From contig NZ_CAIUXT010000036.1 in NCBI RefSeq assembly GCF_903903185.1, positions 1 to 64,000 of the forward strand: a DNA stretch of 64,000 nucleotides, written 5' to 3'. The notes beneath the pieces were generated by a model. It was not told the DNA's origin and did not search any database. It worked only from the letters and a program-made list of their open reading frames with translations. Positions 53,419 to 61,790 of the stretch are shown one piece after another. Within the stretch, counting starts at the first letter, position 1. The number at the start of each line of letters is the position of its first letter. The stretch is from an uncultured Rhodoblastus sp. GTDB lineage: Bacteria; Pseudomonadota; Alphaproteobacteria; Rhizobiales; Beijerinckiaceae. Position numbers and translations under genes: made by a program.

Positions 53419-53574
53419 TTTGCTCTCTCATTTTCGTTGCGCGACAGGCGCGCGTGAAGCCTTGCGGCCTCTTCGTCTCATAACGAGCGAAGGATCCGCC
53501 ACGGCAGCCCTTTACTGGCCGGGCGGATCGAAGCGGCGCTTATAAGGGATATGCCTGAGAAAAAGCAAGAGGCG

Positions 53575-54897
53575 TCAGGACGAAACCACCAAGTCCCGGT
53601 CGATTTGCGAGGTTTTTCGGGTGTCGGGCATCAGGAAATAAACCAGCAGCGAGCAGAAGATCACCGCCGAGGCGTAATAATAGAAGCCGCTCTCATTGCC
53701 CTGCCCCTTGAACCACAGGGCGATATATTCCGCCGTGCCGCCGAACATCGAAACCGCCAGCGCATAGGGCAGACCCACCCCGGTGGCGCGCACGGCGGCG
53801 GGGAAAAGCTCGGCCTTCACCACGGCGTTGATCGAGGTATAGGCGGAGAGGATGCACCAGCCAACCGCGATCAGCCCGAACGCCTCCCACGGCCCGCGCG
53901 CGTGCTGAATCGCCGTCAACAACGGAACCGTCCCCAGCGTCCCGAGGACGCCGAAGGTCAGCAGCAAGGGCCGCCGGCCGATGACATCCGACAGCGCGCC
54001 ATAGATCGGTTGCAGAGCCATGGCGAAGACCAGCGAGCCGGCGCTGACCCAGGTGGTCTGCACGTCCGAGAGCCCCACCGACAATTTCAGGAATTTCTGC
54101 ATGTAGATGGTGTAGACATAGAAGGCCAGCGTGCCGCCCATGGTCAGGCCGATGACGGTCAGAACTTCGCGCGGAAATTTTTTGATCACCTGCAATCCCC
54201 CGCCATGCTTGTTCTTCGCGTGGGCCGCCTCGAAGGCCTCGGTCTCCTGAAGATCGCGCCGCATGACCAGGGCGAACAGCGCCAGTCCCGCGCCGATGAA
54301 GAAGGGGATTCGCCAGCCCCAGGCGCGAAGCTGCTCCGGGGTCAGGAAGATGTTTTGCAGCACCAGCAGCACCGCCAGCGCCGTCAATTGCCCGCCGATC
54401 AGCGTGACATAGAGAAAGCTGGAGTAAAATCCGCGCCGCCCCGACGTCGCCATTTCCGAAAGATAGGTCGCCGAGGAGCCATATTCGCCGCCAAGGCTCA
54501 GGCCCTGCACGAGGCGCGCGACCAGCAGCAGGATCGGCGCGCCGACTCCGATGGTCTGGTAGGTCGGCGCGCAGGCGATGGTCAGCGAGCCGAAACACAT
54601 CAACAGCACCGACAGCATCAGCGCCTTGCGGCGCCCGTAGGTGTCGCCGATCTTGCCGAACAGCCAGCCGCCGACCGGACGCATGAAAAAGCCGAGCGCG
54701 AAAATCCCCGCCGACGACAGCATCTGCGCGACGGGATCGCTTCCGGGAAAGAATAATTGCGCGAAATAGAGCGAAAAGGCCGCATAGACGTAGAAGTCGT
54801 AATATTCGACCAGATTGCCCAGCGAGCCGACGACAATGGCCTTGAGCCGCGCCGGATCGATTTTTTCTTTTCCGTCCCGCGCCAGCCCAGCCGTCAT
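53575..54897 (-). CDS. MFS transporter, metabolite:H+ symporter (KgtP/ProP-like)
   Basis: This 440-residue, 12-helix transporter of the MHS family carries GNLVEYYDFYVYAAFSLYFA near residue 27, MRPVGGWLFGKIGDTYGRRK (about 72-91, with the loop 2-3 G-x-x-x-D-R/x-x-G-R motif) and RLVQGLSLGGEYGSSATYLS. These are typical of alpha-ketoglutarate or dicarboxylate permeases. The substrate is not fixed by sequence. ATG at 54897 with GGGGAGAG upstream. It sits between infC and rpmI on the same strand. Confidence 0.85.
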   Translation of the reverse strand: MTAGLARDGKEKIDPARLKAIVVGSLGNLVEYYDFYVYAAFSLYFAQLFFPGSDPVAQMLSSAGIFALGFFMRPVGGWLFGKIGDTYGRRKALMLSVLLMCFGSLTIACAPTYQTIGVGAPILLLVARLVQGLSLGGEYGSSATYLSEMATSGRRGFYSSFLYVTLIGGQLTALAVLLVLQNIFLTPEQLRAWGWRIPFFIGAGLALFALVMRRDLQETEAFEAAHAKNKHGGGLQVIKKFPREVLTVIGLTMGGTLAFYVYTIYMQKFLKLSVGLSDVQTTWVSAGSLVFAMALQPIYGALSDVIGRRPLLLTFGVLGTLGTVPLLTAIQHARGPWEAFGLIAVGWCILSAYTSINAVVKAELFPAAVRATGVGLPYALAVSMFGGTAEYIALWFKGQGNESGFYYYASAVIFCSLLVYFLMPDTRKTSQIDRDLVVSS

Positions 54898-54909
54898 CGC
54901 TCTCTCCCC

Positions 54910-54936
54910 TGCCCGGCGAAATTTTTCGTCCGGGCA
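54910..54936. terminator. Hairpin just upstream of the MFS gene
   Basis: TGCCCGG(A)CGAAA and its inverted partner TTTCG-CCGGGCA form a 12-bp stem in the gap between infC and the MFS gene, on the minus strand. No U-tract follows, and the MFS ribosome site comes directly after it. It may end infC transcripts or affect MFS translation. Tentative. Confidence 0.4.
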
Positions 54937-54983
54937 AGGAGAATGGAAAAATGCGCGGCGGAAAGCAAATCCCGCGGGAAAAA

Positions 54984-55523
54984 TTATTTCGGCGCGAGAA
55001 CCATGATCATCTGGCGGCCTTCCATCGACGGCTCCAGCTCGATCTTGGCGGTGGTCGCGGTCTCCAGCTTGACGCGCTCCAGCACCCGGAAGCCGAGTTC
55101 CTGATGGGCCATTTCGCGGCCACGGAAACGCAGGACGAACTTGACCTTGTCGCCTTCCTCGAAGAAGCGGCGCACGGCCTTCATTTTCGTCTCGTAATCG
55201 TGATCGTCAATGCCGGGACGCAGCTTGATTTCCTTGATCTCGACGATCTTCTGCTTCTTGCGCGCCTCGGCGGCCTTTTTCTGCTCGTTGAAGCGGAACT
55301 TGCCGTAATCGAGGATTTTGCAAACCGGCGGATTGGCGTTGGGGACGATCTCGACCAGATCCAGCCCGCCTTCCTCGGCGAGGCCCAAAGCCTCGGTAAT
55401 TTCGACGACGCCGCGATTCTGGCCTTCGGCGTCGATCAACTGAACCTCGCGAACGCGAATTTCCCGGTTGGTGCGGGGTCCCTCCTTTTGCGGAACCGGG
55501 GGGGCTTTCATGGGACGACGAAT
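54984..55523 (-). CDS. infC: Translation initiation factor IF-3 (probable ATT start)
   Basis: IF-3 checks start-codon pairing on the 30S subunit. The 179-residue product has the N-domain ([20 protein letters not shown]) and C-domain ([34 protein letters not shown]) of the family. No ATG with a ribosome site starts it: the ATG at 55511 lacks one, and longer frames add unrelated residues. An ATT at 55521-55523 lies 8 bases after a strong AAAGGAG. An AUU start is the known basis of IF-3 autorepression in E. coli. The first methionine would then be read in place of isoleucine in (I)RRPMKAPP. Confidence 0.85.
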   Translation of the reverse strand: MRRPMKAPPVPQKEGPRTNREIRVREVQLIDAEGQNRGVVEITEALGLAEEGGLDLVEIVPNANPPVCKILDYGKFRFNEQKKAAEARKKQKIVEIKEIKLRPGIDDHDYETKMKAVRRFFEEGDKVKFVLRFRGREMAHQELGFRVLERVKLETATTAKIELEPSMEGRQMIMVLAPK

Positions 55524-55538
55524 GGCGTGTTCTCCTTT
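55521..55538 (-). promoter_or_regulatory. infC ribosome-binding site and ATT initiation codon
   Basis: On the minus strand, AAAGGAG (55532-55538) is followed by eight bases and then ATT (55521-55523), with the first ATG four codons later. A strong ribosome site placed exactly for ATT and too far from ATG supports the rare start and hence IF-3 autoregulation. Confidence 0.75.
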
Positions 55539-55708
55539 GACAAAACGCGAATGGCGCCGGGGACGATAGCGGCCACGACATTCGCAAAAAAATCTACGGC
55601 AAAAGGCCCCGCGACCGAAACCACGAGGACTGACCCCGCGCATAGAATGTGACAATGCCCGGCAAAGTCAACGGCGCATTTGACGAAAGCTGGCCAATTC
55701 AACCGGAA

Positions 55709-56896
55709 TCATCGGCCCGCGCCGGAAAAATGGCGGGCGTAAACCGACAGGGTCAGGCCGCACATGCGTTCCGCCGAAAACTGTCGGGCGTGGGCGCGCG
55801 CCCTCTGGGAGAAACGATCGCGCGCCGTCGCCCCCAGTCGCGTCGCCTCTTCCGCCGCCCGCGCCAAAGCCTGCGGCTGACCCGAGGGGATCAGCCATCC
55901 GGTGCGCAAAAAGGCCTCGACCTGCGGCGGCGCGGCGATTTCCTCGGGCGCGAAGCCCGCCGCCGCGCCTTCCGGCGCCAACAGCGCGACCGGCGCGCCC
56001 ATGGCCTGGGCCTCTATGCACAGGGCGGCGTCGCCGGCGCCGACGACCACCAGCGCCGCGCCGAGACAGGCGGCGGCGCGCTCCTGAATCCCGCCTTGCG
56101 CCACCGCGTCGCCGAGGCCGAGTTTTTCCACTTCGGCGTCGAACGCCGCCCGCGCGGAATCCTTTTCATCCCGCCACAGCCAAACGAAACGCGCCTGCTG
56201 CGCGTCATTGGCGAAAAAGCCCTTGGCCTTGAGCTGCGCCGCCGCCGCCAGAAAGATCTTTTGCCGCGCCGGCGGCAGGCCGATGGCGACGATCAGTCTT
56301 TCATGCGCCTTGACCCCGATCGTTTGGCGCCATCGGCCCACCCGGCTCGAATCGACGGCGTCCGGCAGGAACCGCCGCAGATCGACGCCGCGCGGGCCGA
56401 GAAACAGCCGCGACGCCGCCTCGGGGCGCGCGTTTGCCGCCTCATCGAAAGCGGCGCGGGAAAAGGTCAGGATCGAATCGGCGTCGAGCGCGAGCGTCCG
56501 GTTGTCGCCGTCAAATTCCGCGACCACCGGAATGCGCAGGCGCCGGGCGACGAAAAACGCCGCCGGCAGCGCCGCCGCGCCCCGGACATGGATCAGTTCG
56601 ACGCCCTCGCGCACCGCCAGGCGCTCCAGCCTGCGGCGATTGAGCAGGGCCTTCCAGGGATTGCGCGTCGGCGCCGCGAAGGGCAGAAAAACCCCGCCGC
56701 GCGCCTGCAATTCGCTGACCAGGGGGCCGGGCGCGCCCGCGACCAGCGCTCTCGCCCCGGCCTCGGCGAGGCTGGCGGCGACCTCGACACAGGCGAAAGC
56801 GGCGGCGCTGGCGTCGAGCGCCGCCGCGACTTGCAAGATTGTCCGGCCAAACAAAGCCTGGCTGTCCAATTCCTCTTCCGCGCCCCATGGCGTCAT
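55709..56896 (-). CDS. Family 4-type glycosyltransferase
   Basis: This 395-residue protein has a two-lobed GT-B layout. The N-lobe begins ILQVAAALDASAAAFACVEV with AASLAEAGARALVAGAPGPL. A VELIHVRGAAALPAAFFVAR segment follows. A linker leads to a C-lobe with GVDLRRFLPDAV, LIVAIGLPPARQKIFLAAAA and the nucleotide-sugar-binding region ALCIEAQAMGAPVALLAPEG. The usual E-x(7)-E appears as E-A-Q-A-M-G-A-P-V-A, typical of GT4. The acceptor is unknown; LPS or exopolysaccharide is likely given the family. ATG at 56896 with GGAG six bases upstream. Confidence 0.8.
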   Translation of the reverse strand: MTPWGAEEELDSQALFGRTILQVAAALDASAAAFACVEVAASLAEAGARALVAGAPGPLVSELQARGGVFLPFAAPTRNPWKALLNRRRLERLAVREGVELIHVRGAAALPAAFFVARRLRIPVVAEFDGDNRTLALDADSILTFSRAAFDEAANARPEAASRLFLGPRGVDLRRFLPDAVDSSRVGRWRQTIGVKAHERLIVAIGLPPARQKIFLAAAAQLKAKGFFANDAQQARFVWLWRDEKDSARAAFDAEVEKLGLGDAVAQGGIQERAAACLGAALVVVGAGDAALCIEAQAMGAPVALLAPEGAAAGFAPEEIAAPPQVEAFLRTGWLIPSGQPQALARAAEEATRLGATARDRFSQRARAHARQFSAERMCGLTLSVYARHFSGAGR

Positions 56897-56971
56897 GCCG
56901 GCTCCACCGTCAGGGCATATTCTTCGAAAAGCGCCGCCTTTTCGGAAGGGAACATGCGTTAAAACAAAGAC

Positions 56972-57014
56972 CTAGAGCATTTTCATGTTTCCAAGAAGCA
57001 TGGAAATGCACTAG
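56972..57014. repeat. Palindromic intergenic repeat
   Basis: CTAGAGCATTTTCATG (56972-56987) is matched by CATGGAAATGCACTAG (56999-57014) with two mismatches, giving a 16-bp stem and an 11-base loop. CTAGAGCATTTTC-type elements are frequent between genes in Hyphomicrobiales. It lies between divergent genes, possibly in the promoter of the hydrolase. Confidence 0.65.
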
Positions 57015-57046
57015 AACAAGACGACTCAACCCGGGGCAGCTTACCC

Positions 57047-57865
57047 ATGAGCGTGATCGAAAGCCAAACCCTGCCGCCAGCCGCCTTTTTCCAGCCCGCG
57101 CCCGACCAGCCGCGCCTCGCCACGCTTGTGCGCCCCGCGCGGGAAGGAAACACATTGCCAGGTCTGGTCTGGCTGAACGGCTTTCGCTCCGACATGCGCG
57201 GCGTCAAGGCGAGTTTCGTCGACGCGCTCGCCGGCGCGCAGGGCCGCTCCTTGCTGCGCTTCGACTATTCGAGCCACGGCGAATCGGACGGCGATTTCGC
57301 CCACGGCTCGATCGGCCATTGGGCGTCGGAAGCGCTCGCGTTGTTTCGCACCCTGACGCGAGGGCCGCAAGTCGTCGTCGGCTCCTCGATGGGCGGATGG
57401 ATCGCTCTTCTGCTCGCCCGCGATCTCGCCCGGCTTTACGAAAGCGACCGCCTCGCCGGCCTGGTGCTGATCGCCCCGGCGGTCGATTTCACCCAGGAAT
57501 TGATGTGGCCCAAATTGCCGCTTGCCGTGCGCGAGGAAATCGAACTCCACGGCTCCTGGCATACCTTGGCCCCGGAATTTGGCGAGTCCTATCCGCTGAC
57601 CCGAAGGCTGTTCGACGACGGGCGCGCCAATGCGCTGTTTGGCGGCGAAATCCGCACCCATTGCCCGGTGGACATTATTCAGGGCATGGCCGACCTCGAC
57701 GTGCCCTGGGCCCATGCGATGAAACTATTCGAACATCTGGCCTCGGACCCGGCGACCCTCACCCTGATCAAGGACGGCGAACATCGCCTCTCCCGCCCGC
57801 AGGATCTGACCGCCCTGCAAAAGGCCATCGAGCGGATCGATGCTTATCCCAAAAAGTTTCCTTGA
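57047..57865 (+). CDS. Alpha/beta hydrolase
   Basis: This 272-residue soluble alpha/beta hydrolase has nucleophile S114 in GSSMGG, a probable catalytic His at H245 (KDGEHRLSRP) and an acid near D215-D217 (GMADLDVPW). The oxyanion region is WLNGFRSDM. The RFDYSSHGESDGDFAHGSIG stretch is typical of the carboxylesterase/palmitoyl-thioesterase-like (ABHD10-like) group found in alphaproteobacteria. The substrate is unknown. The stop codon lies inside a 15-bp perfect hairpin. Confidence 0.85.
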   Translation: MSVIESQTLPPAAFFQPAPDQPRLATLVRPAREGNTLPGLVWLNGFRSDMRGVKASFVDALAGAQGRSLLRFDYSSHGESDGDFAHGSIGHWASEALALFRTLTRGPQVVVGSSMGGWIALLLARDLARLYESDRLAGLVLIAPAVDFTQELMWPKLPLAVREEIELHGSWHTLAPEFGESYPLTRRLFDDGRANALFGGEIRTHCPVDIIQGMADLDVPWAHAMKLFEHLASDPATLTLIKDGEHRLSRPQDLTALQKAIERIDAYPKKFP

Positions 57866-57889
57866 TCGCGACTCGTCGCGATCAAGGAA
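57858..57889 (+). terminator. Perfect hairpin overlapping the hydrolase stop codon
   Basis: TTCCTTGATCGCGAC pairs with GTCGCGATCAAGGAA over 15 bp with a TC loop (arms 57858-57872 and 57875-57889). TGA of the hydrolase is at 57863-57865, within the left arm. No U-run follows, so it may act as an mRNA 3' stabiliser or as part of a palindromic repeat rather than a strict terminator. Confidence 0.6.
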
Positions 57890-58067
57890 TCCCTCGCATC
57901 AGCTCGGCGTCGCGTTCGCTCCTGATACGTCCTCGCAGGCCGCCACCTGTATGGACGCACATAAACCCTCCGTTAAGGATAAAATGCTCCACTGAAAGCG
58001 GATCGGCGCCGGAGTATGGTGTTTTGGGACGACCTCGCCAACGGCCGGCGCCATGCGGAGAACGGTC

Positions 58068-58502
58068 ATGTCCGTCGAAACGCAAGCCGAGACGCCTGTT
58101 CTGGAATGGTGCCTGCCGGTCATCCACGATTGCCTGAACGAATTTTATCGCGAAAAGGCCCCCAAAGAGCCGGGCCGGGCCGACCGTCTGACCGAGCGCC
58201 ATTTCTCGCTGTGGAGCGCGCTGGCGCGCGACGACTTCGACCACCTGCCGGCGGACCGCGAAAAACTGGCGGCGCAGGCGCGCAGCCTGTGCGTCGATGC
58301 GCGAACCTGCCGCGCCGCCGACCTTTATGTGGCGGCGGAGATTTTGGAAATGATCCAGCGCCGTTTCCGCCGCGCCACGCACGAGGCCCACGCCAACCAT
58401 GCCGCGCTGCTGGCGCTGCTGCGCCGCCTGCAACAGCAGGAAATTTTGGCGGCTGCGCCGGCGGCCGAGACCAAGCCGGCGAGGCTGGCCCTGGCCGCGT
58501 GA
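58068..58502 (+). CDS. Small protein of unknown function
   Basis: This 144-residue, Ala/Arg-rich, mostly helical soluble protein starts at ATG 58068 (MSVETQAETPVLEWCLPVIH) with GGAG eight bases upstream. An ATG at 58053 is possible and adds MRRTV. EREKLAAQARSLCVDAR-like and AADLYVAAEILEMIQRRFRR stretches suggest a helical bundle. Three cysteines are scattered. No family recognised. It precedes tRNA-Leu. Confidence 0.55.
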   Translation: MSVETQAETPVLEWCLPVIHDCLNEFYREKAPKEPGRADRLTERHFSLWSALARDDFDHLPADREKLAAQARSLCVDARTCRAADLYVAAEILEMIQRRFRRATHEAHANHAALLALLRRLQQQEILAAAPAAETKPARLALAA

Positions 58503-58571
58503 CATTTTGTTGAAACCGATGGCGGCGTTTGAGTTGACAGGGCGCCCGCCCCCCCGTAGATAACGCGCCGG

Positions 58572-58658
58572 GCCCAGGTGGCGGAATTGGTAGACGCACC
58601 AGCTTCAGGTGCTGGCGCTCGCAAGGGCGTGGAGGTTCGAGTCCTCTCCTGGGCACCA
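58572..58658 (+). tRNA. tRNA-Leu (anticodon CAG)
   Basis: An 87-base cloverleaf with CCA encoded. Acceptor GCCCAGG pairs with CCTGGGC. The anticodon stem is CCAGC/GCTGG around the 7-base loop TTCAGGT, giving anticodon CAG (reads CUG). There is a long variable arm (GCGCTCGCAAGGGCGT) as in class II tRNAs, and a T-arm GGTTCGAGTCC. It is transcribed toward the contractile-injection genes. Confidence 0.97.
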
Positions 58659-59406
58659 AAATTTTCCAACTCGTCGACATTGTAATTTTTGGCGCCACAA
58701 GTTGGCCCATACCGGCAGGAAAATCCGGTCACACTTTCTCCGCGAAATTAAAGCATTCCCTTGAGACGACGCAAGCTTGCCCTCTCTCGCTGTGGACCGG
58801 CGCCGCGTGTGCGTTGAAAAGCATTGTAAGTTGGCTCATCGTCTTTCCATCTATCCGCAACGATTGAGAGCGAGCGATGATTCCCTATGCGGCGCCAAAA
58901 TTCGAGGCTGAATCATTTAACTGTCCCCATTGCCGTGCTTATTCTCATTAAATTTGGATGAACGCATACGGAAAGCTGGAAACAACAAGCCCAAATTTGC
59001 GATCACTCAAATTCTCTGGCAAGCGCCGGGGAGGACGAATAAGGGCCACTCCATGAAATTATGGATTGTTGGCGCGACACCCAAACTCTGCACGAAATTA
59101 AACGGCTGTATCACTCCCGCCGCCCCGCCGTGAATTTTCTGGGCTAGCGTGTGTTCGCCGTCGCGCGGATGACGTCAAGATCGCGAATAGCCCTTGCTAG
59201 CCAATGATTTTGGGATATGCTGATCAAATAAGCTTTGTTCGGGCTTCCGCGCGCCCTCGGGCGAAAACCCCGAAGACGAACAACAACAACGACGTAAATT
59301 AAATTTGGTACCGTCGCCTGTTTCCCGGGTTCAATCGAGAGCTTGAGGACAGTTTAGGCTTGAGCCCGGCGGGGGCATCGAAAATTTTTTTTCGGAGACG
59401 CAGCCC
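58659..59406. other. AT-richer spacer between tRNA-Leu and the injection-system genes
   Basis: This 748-bp stretch is poorer in G and C than the flanking genes. A 67-codon frame at 58930-59133 lacks coding character (no ribosome site seen, unusual composition), so I do not call it. tRNA 3' ends are common integration points for genomic islands, but I found no clear repeat of the tRNA 3' end within the window. Confidence 0.6.
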
Positions 59407-61692
59407 ATGCCGATCACGACGCAATTTCCCGGGGTCTATCTGGAACGTCTTCCCAGCGGATTGCACGCCATCGGCGGCGTCAGCACATCGGTCGGGGCCT
59501 TCATCGGCGAGGCCTCGCGCGGCGCGGTGAACGCAGCGGTGCGAATTTTGAATTATTCCGATTTCGAGCGCAATTTCGGCGGGCTCGTGTCCCGTTACGA
59601 TCTCGGTTTCGCAGTTCGGCAATTCTTCGCCAATGGCGGAGCGGAAGCGTGGGTGGTGCGCGTCGCCGCCAATCCCAATTTCGCGAAACTGGATCTGCGC
59701 GCGTCGGACAATACGCTGGTGGCGACCCTCACGGCCCTCGACGCCGGCGATTTCGGCAACACCATCAAGGCCGTCATCGATTGGAACACCAGTTCCCCCG
59801 CCAACAGCTTCAATTTGACGCTGACGCCCTCGGACGATCCCGGCTCCGCCGAGAGCTACACGGCGCTGTCGATGAATTCGCAGGACCCGAAATATCTCGA
59901 AGCCGCCCTCGCCGGCTCGCGTCTGGTGTCGGCGAAGCGGGCGGCGGGACTGGCCTTCCCCGACGCCGGAACCAGCACCAGCGCCGACATCGGCGATGTG
60001 CTGGCGGCGCTGACGCCGCCCCCGGGCCAGCCGCAGCGCTCGGACTTCCGCGTGATCGTCAATGGCCTCCCGGTCATTCGCGTCTCCATCGGCGCGGGTG
60101 ATTTTCTCGGCGGCGACAATCCTACGCGCCTGGGCAATCTGGCCATCGCTATCCGAACAAAGGTGCGAGCCGCCAACGCCGCGCCCGCCGTGCAGAATTT
60201 CACCTGCGCCGTCGCGGGCGCCAAACTGCTGCTCACCTCCGGCGCGGCAGGCGAAAATTCCAGCGTGCGCGTGTTGGCCGGCGCCGCCAATGACGCGGCG
60301 GCCTTTCTGACGCTCGGCCTGGCCAATGGCGGCGTCGAGGTGGACGGCGCGTCGAAGTTGCGGCCGCGGCCGATTCCCGATCCGGGTTCGCTCACCGGCG
60401 CGACGCTCCCCGCCGACGCGCTGGACGCGGCGCCCGCCGCCGGCGCGCAAAAGTTGCAGATCGCGCTGGATGGCGGCGTCGCCGACACGATCGACGTCGG
60501 CGCGGCGGCGGCCTCCGGCGGCGCCGGCGCGCTCGCCGCGAATTTGGCGGATGTCGCCGCCCGCCTTCAGACGGCGCTGCGCGGCATGCGCAACACGCCC
60601 GCCTACAAGAATTTCTCCGCGACGGTGTCGGGCGGCGACAAGCTGGTCCTTGCATCCGGCTCGCCCGGCGCGGGATCCACCGTGCAGGTCGCGGCGGCGG
60701 GCGCCGACACACTGGCGACGACGCTCGGCTTGCTCGCCGGCGCGGTCGCCGTCCCCGGCGTGGACGCGTCGTTGCAAGGGGGCTCCGTCGCCGATATCAC
60801 GCCGGCGACGACCTATGCGAGCTATGTTCCGGCCGGCCCCGGACGCCAGGGCATTCGCGCGCTGGACGAGGTCGACCTGTTCAATCTGATGGTGATGCCC
60901 GGCGTCACCGACCCGGCGACCCTGTCCGACGCCGCGGCCTATTGCGAGTCGCGACGCGCCTTTCTGATCGTCGATTCCCCCTTCGACGTCAGCGTCGACA
61001 AGATGGAAAAGAAGGTGAAGGGGCCGGAACTTCCCAAGAGCGTCAATGCCGCCGTGTTTTATCCTTATATCAAGGTCGCCGATCCCCTCAATCCCGGGCA
61101 ATTGCGCACCATGCCGCCCTCGGGCGCCATCGCCGGCGTTTTCGCGCGCACCGATGCGACGCGCGGCGTATGGAAGGCGCCCGCCGGCACCGACGCGACC
61201 ATCGTCGGCGCGCTTGGCGTCCAATATACGCTGACCAACGACCAGAACGGGATCGTCAATCCGTGGGGCGTGAATTGCATTCGCGTCCTGCCGCCCTTTG
61301 GCGTTGTCAGCTGGGGCGCGCGCACGCTGCGCGGCTCCGACGAGGAATCCAACGACTACAAATATATTCCGGTCAGCCGCACCGCGCTGTTCCTGGAGGA
61401 GAGTCTGTATCGCGGACTGCAATGGGTTGTGTTCGAGCCCAATGACGAACCGTTATGGTCGCAGATCCGCCTCAACATCGGCGCCTTCCTGCAGGGGCTG
61501 TTCCGCCAGGGCGCCTTCGCCGGGGCGAGCGCGCGCGAGGCCTATTTCGTCAAGTGCGACGCCGAAACCACAACGCCGACCGATCAATTGCGCGGGCGCG
61601 TGAACATCATCGTGGGCTTCGCGCCGCTGCGGCCGGCGGAATTCGTCGTCATTCAATTGCAGCAGATCGCCGGTCAGGCCGCGAACGGTTAG
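59407..61692 (+). CDS. Contractile injection system sheath protein with a duplicated insert
   Basis: The 761-residue protein starts MPITTQFPGVYLERLPSGLH and contains the sheath N-domain (FIGEASRGAV, FERNFGGL, AVRQFFANGGAEAWVVRV). It ends with the conserved sheath C-domain (SDEESNDYKYIPVSRTALFL, EESLYRGLQWVVFEPNDEPL, RGRVNIIVGFAPLRPAEFVV). Sheath subunits polymerise around the tube and contract to drive it through a target membrane. Between the domains are two related modules of about 105 residues (211-315 and 347-450), each with an N-x-A-x-x-x-R region, a TSG/ASG turn and an LTLGL/TLGLL strand. They look like a tandem duplication and probably face outward. Ribosome site GGAGACG precedes the ATG. 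Typical eCIS sheaths are 350-500 residues, so this one is long. Confidence 0.92.
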   Translation: MPITTQFPGVYLERLPSGLHAIGGVSTSVGAFIGEASRGAVNAAVRILNYSDFERNFGGLVSRYDLGFAVRQFFANGGAEAWVVRVAANPNFAKLDLRASDNTLVATLTALDAGDFGNTIKAVIDWNTSSPANSFNLTLTPSDDPGSAESYTALSMNSQDPKYLEAALAGSRLVSAKRAAGLAFPDAGTSTSADIGDVLAALTPPPGQPQRSDFRVIVNGLPVIRVSIGAGDFLGGDNPTRLGNLAIAIRTKVRAANAAPAVQNFTCAVAGAKLLLTSGAAGENSSVRVLAGAANDAAAFLTLGLANGGVEVDGASKLRPRPIPDPGSLTGATLPADALDAAPAAGAQKLQIALDGGVADTIDVGAAAASGGAGALAANLADVAARLQTALRGMRNTPAYKNFSATVSGGDKLVLASGSPGAGSTVQVAAAGADTLATTLGLLAGAVAVPGVDASLQGGSVADITPATTYASYVPAGPGRQGIRALDEVDLFNLMVMPGVTDPATLSDAAAYCESRRAFLIVDSPFDVSVDKMEKKVKGPELPKSVNAAVFYPYIKVADPLNPGQLRTMPPSGAIAGVFARTDATRGVWKAPAGTDATIVGALGVQYTLTNDQNGIVNPWGVNCIRVLPPFGVVSWGARTLRGSDEESNDYKYIPVSRTALFLEESLYRGLQWVVFEPNDEPLWSQIRLNIGAFLQGLFRQGAFAGASAREAYFVKCDAETTTPTDQLRGRVNIIVGFAPLRPAEFVVIQLQQIAGQAANG

Positions 61693-61790
61693 CCGCGCGT
61701 CGGCTCGGACGACGCGACGGGAAGGCTCTCGCCGGGGCGGTCGCGCCGGCCATTCCGGGAGCAGGCAAAAAAGTTCGAACGGAGGCGCCC

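Noticed and set aside
58930-59133. 67-codon frame between the tRNA and the sheath gene
   Set aside because: No ribosome site, odd composition and no recognisable similarity.
59299-61422. 707-codon minus-strand frame over the sheath gene
   Set aside because: Antisense shadow; the sheath reading has clear family motifs.
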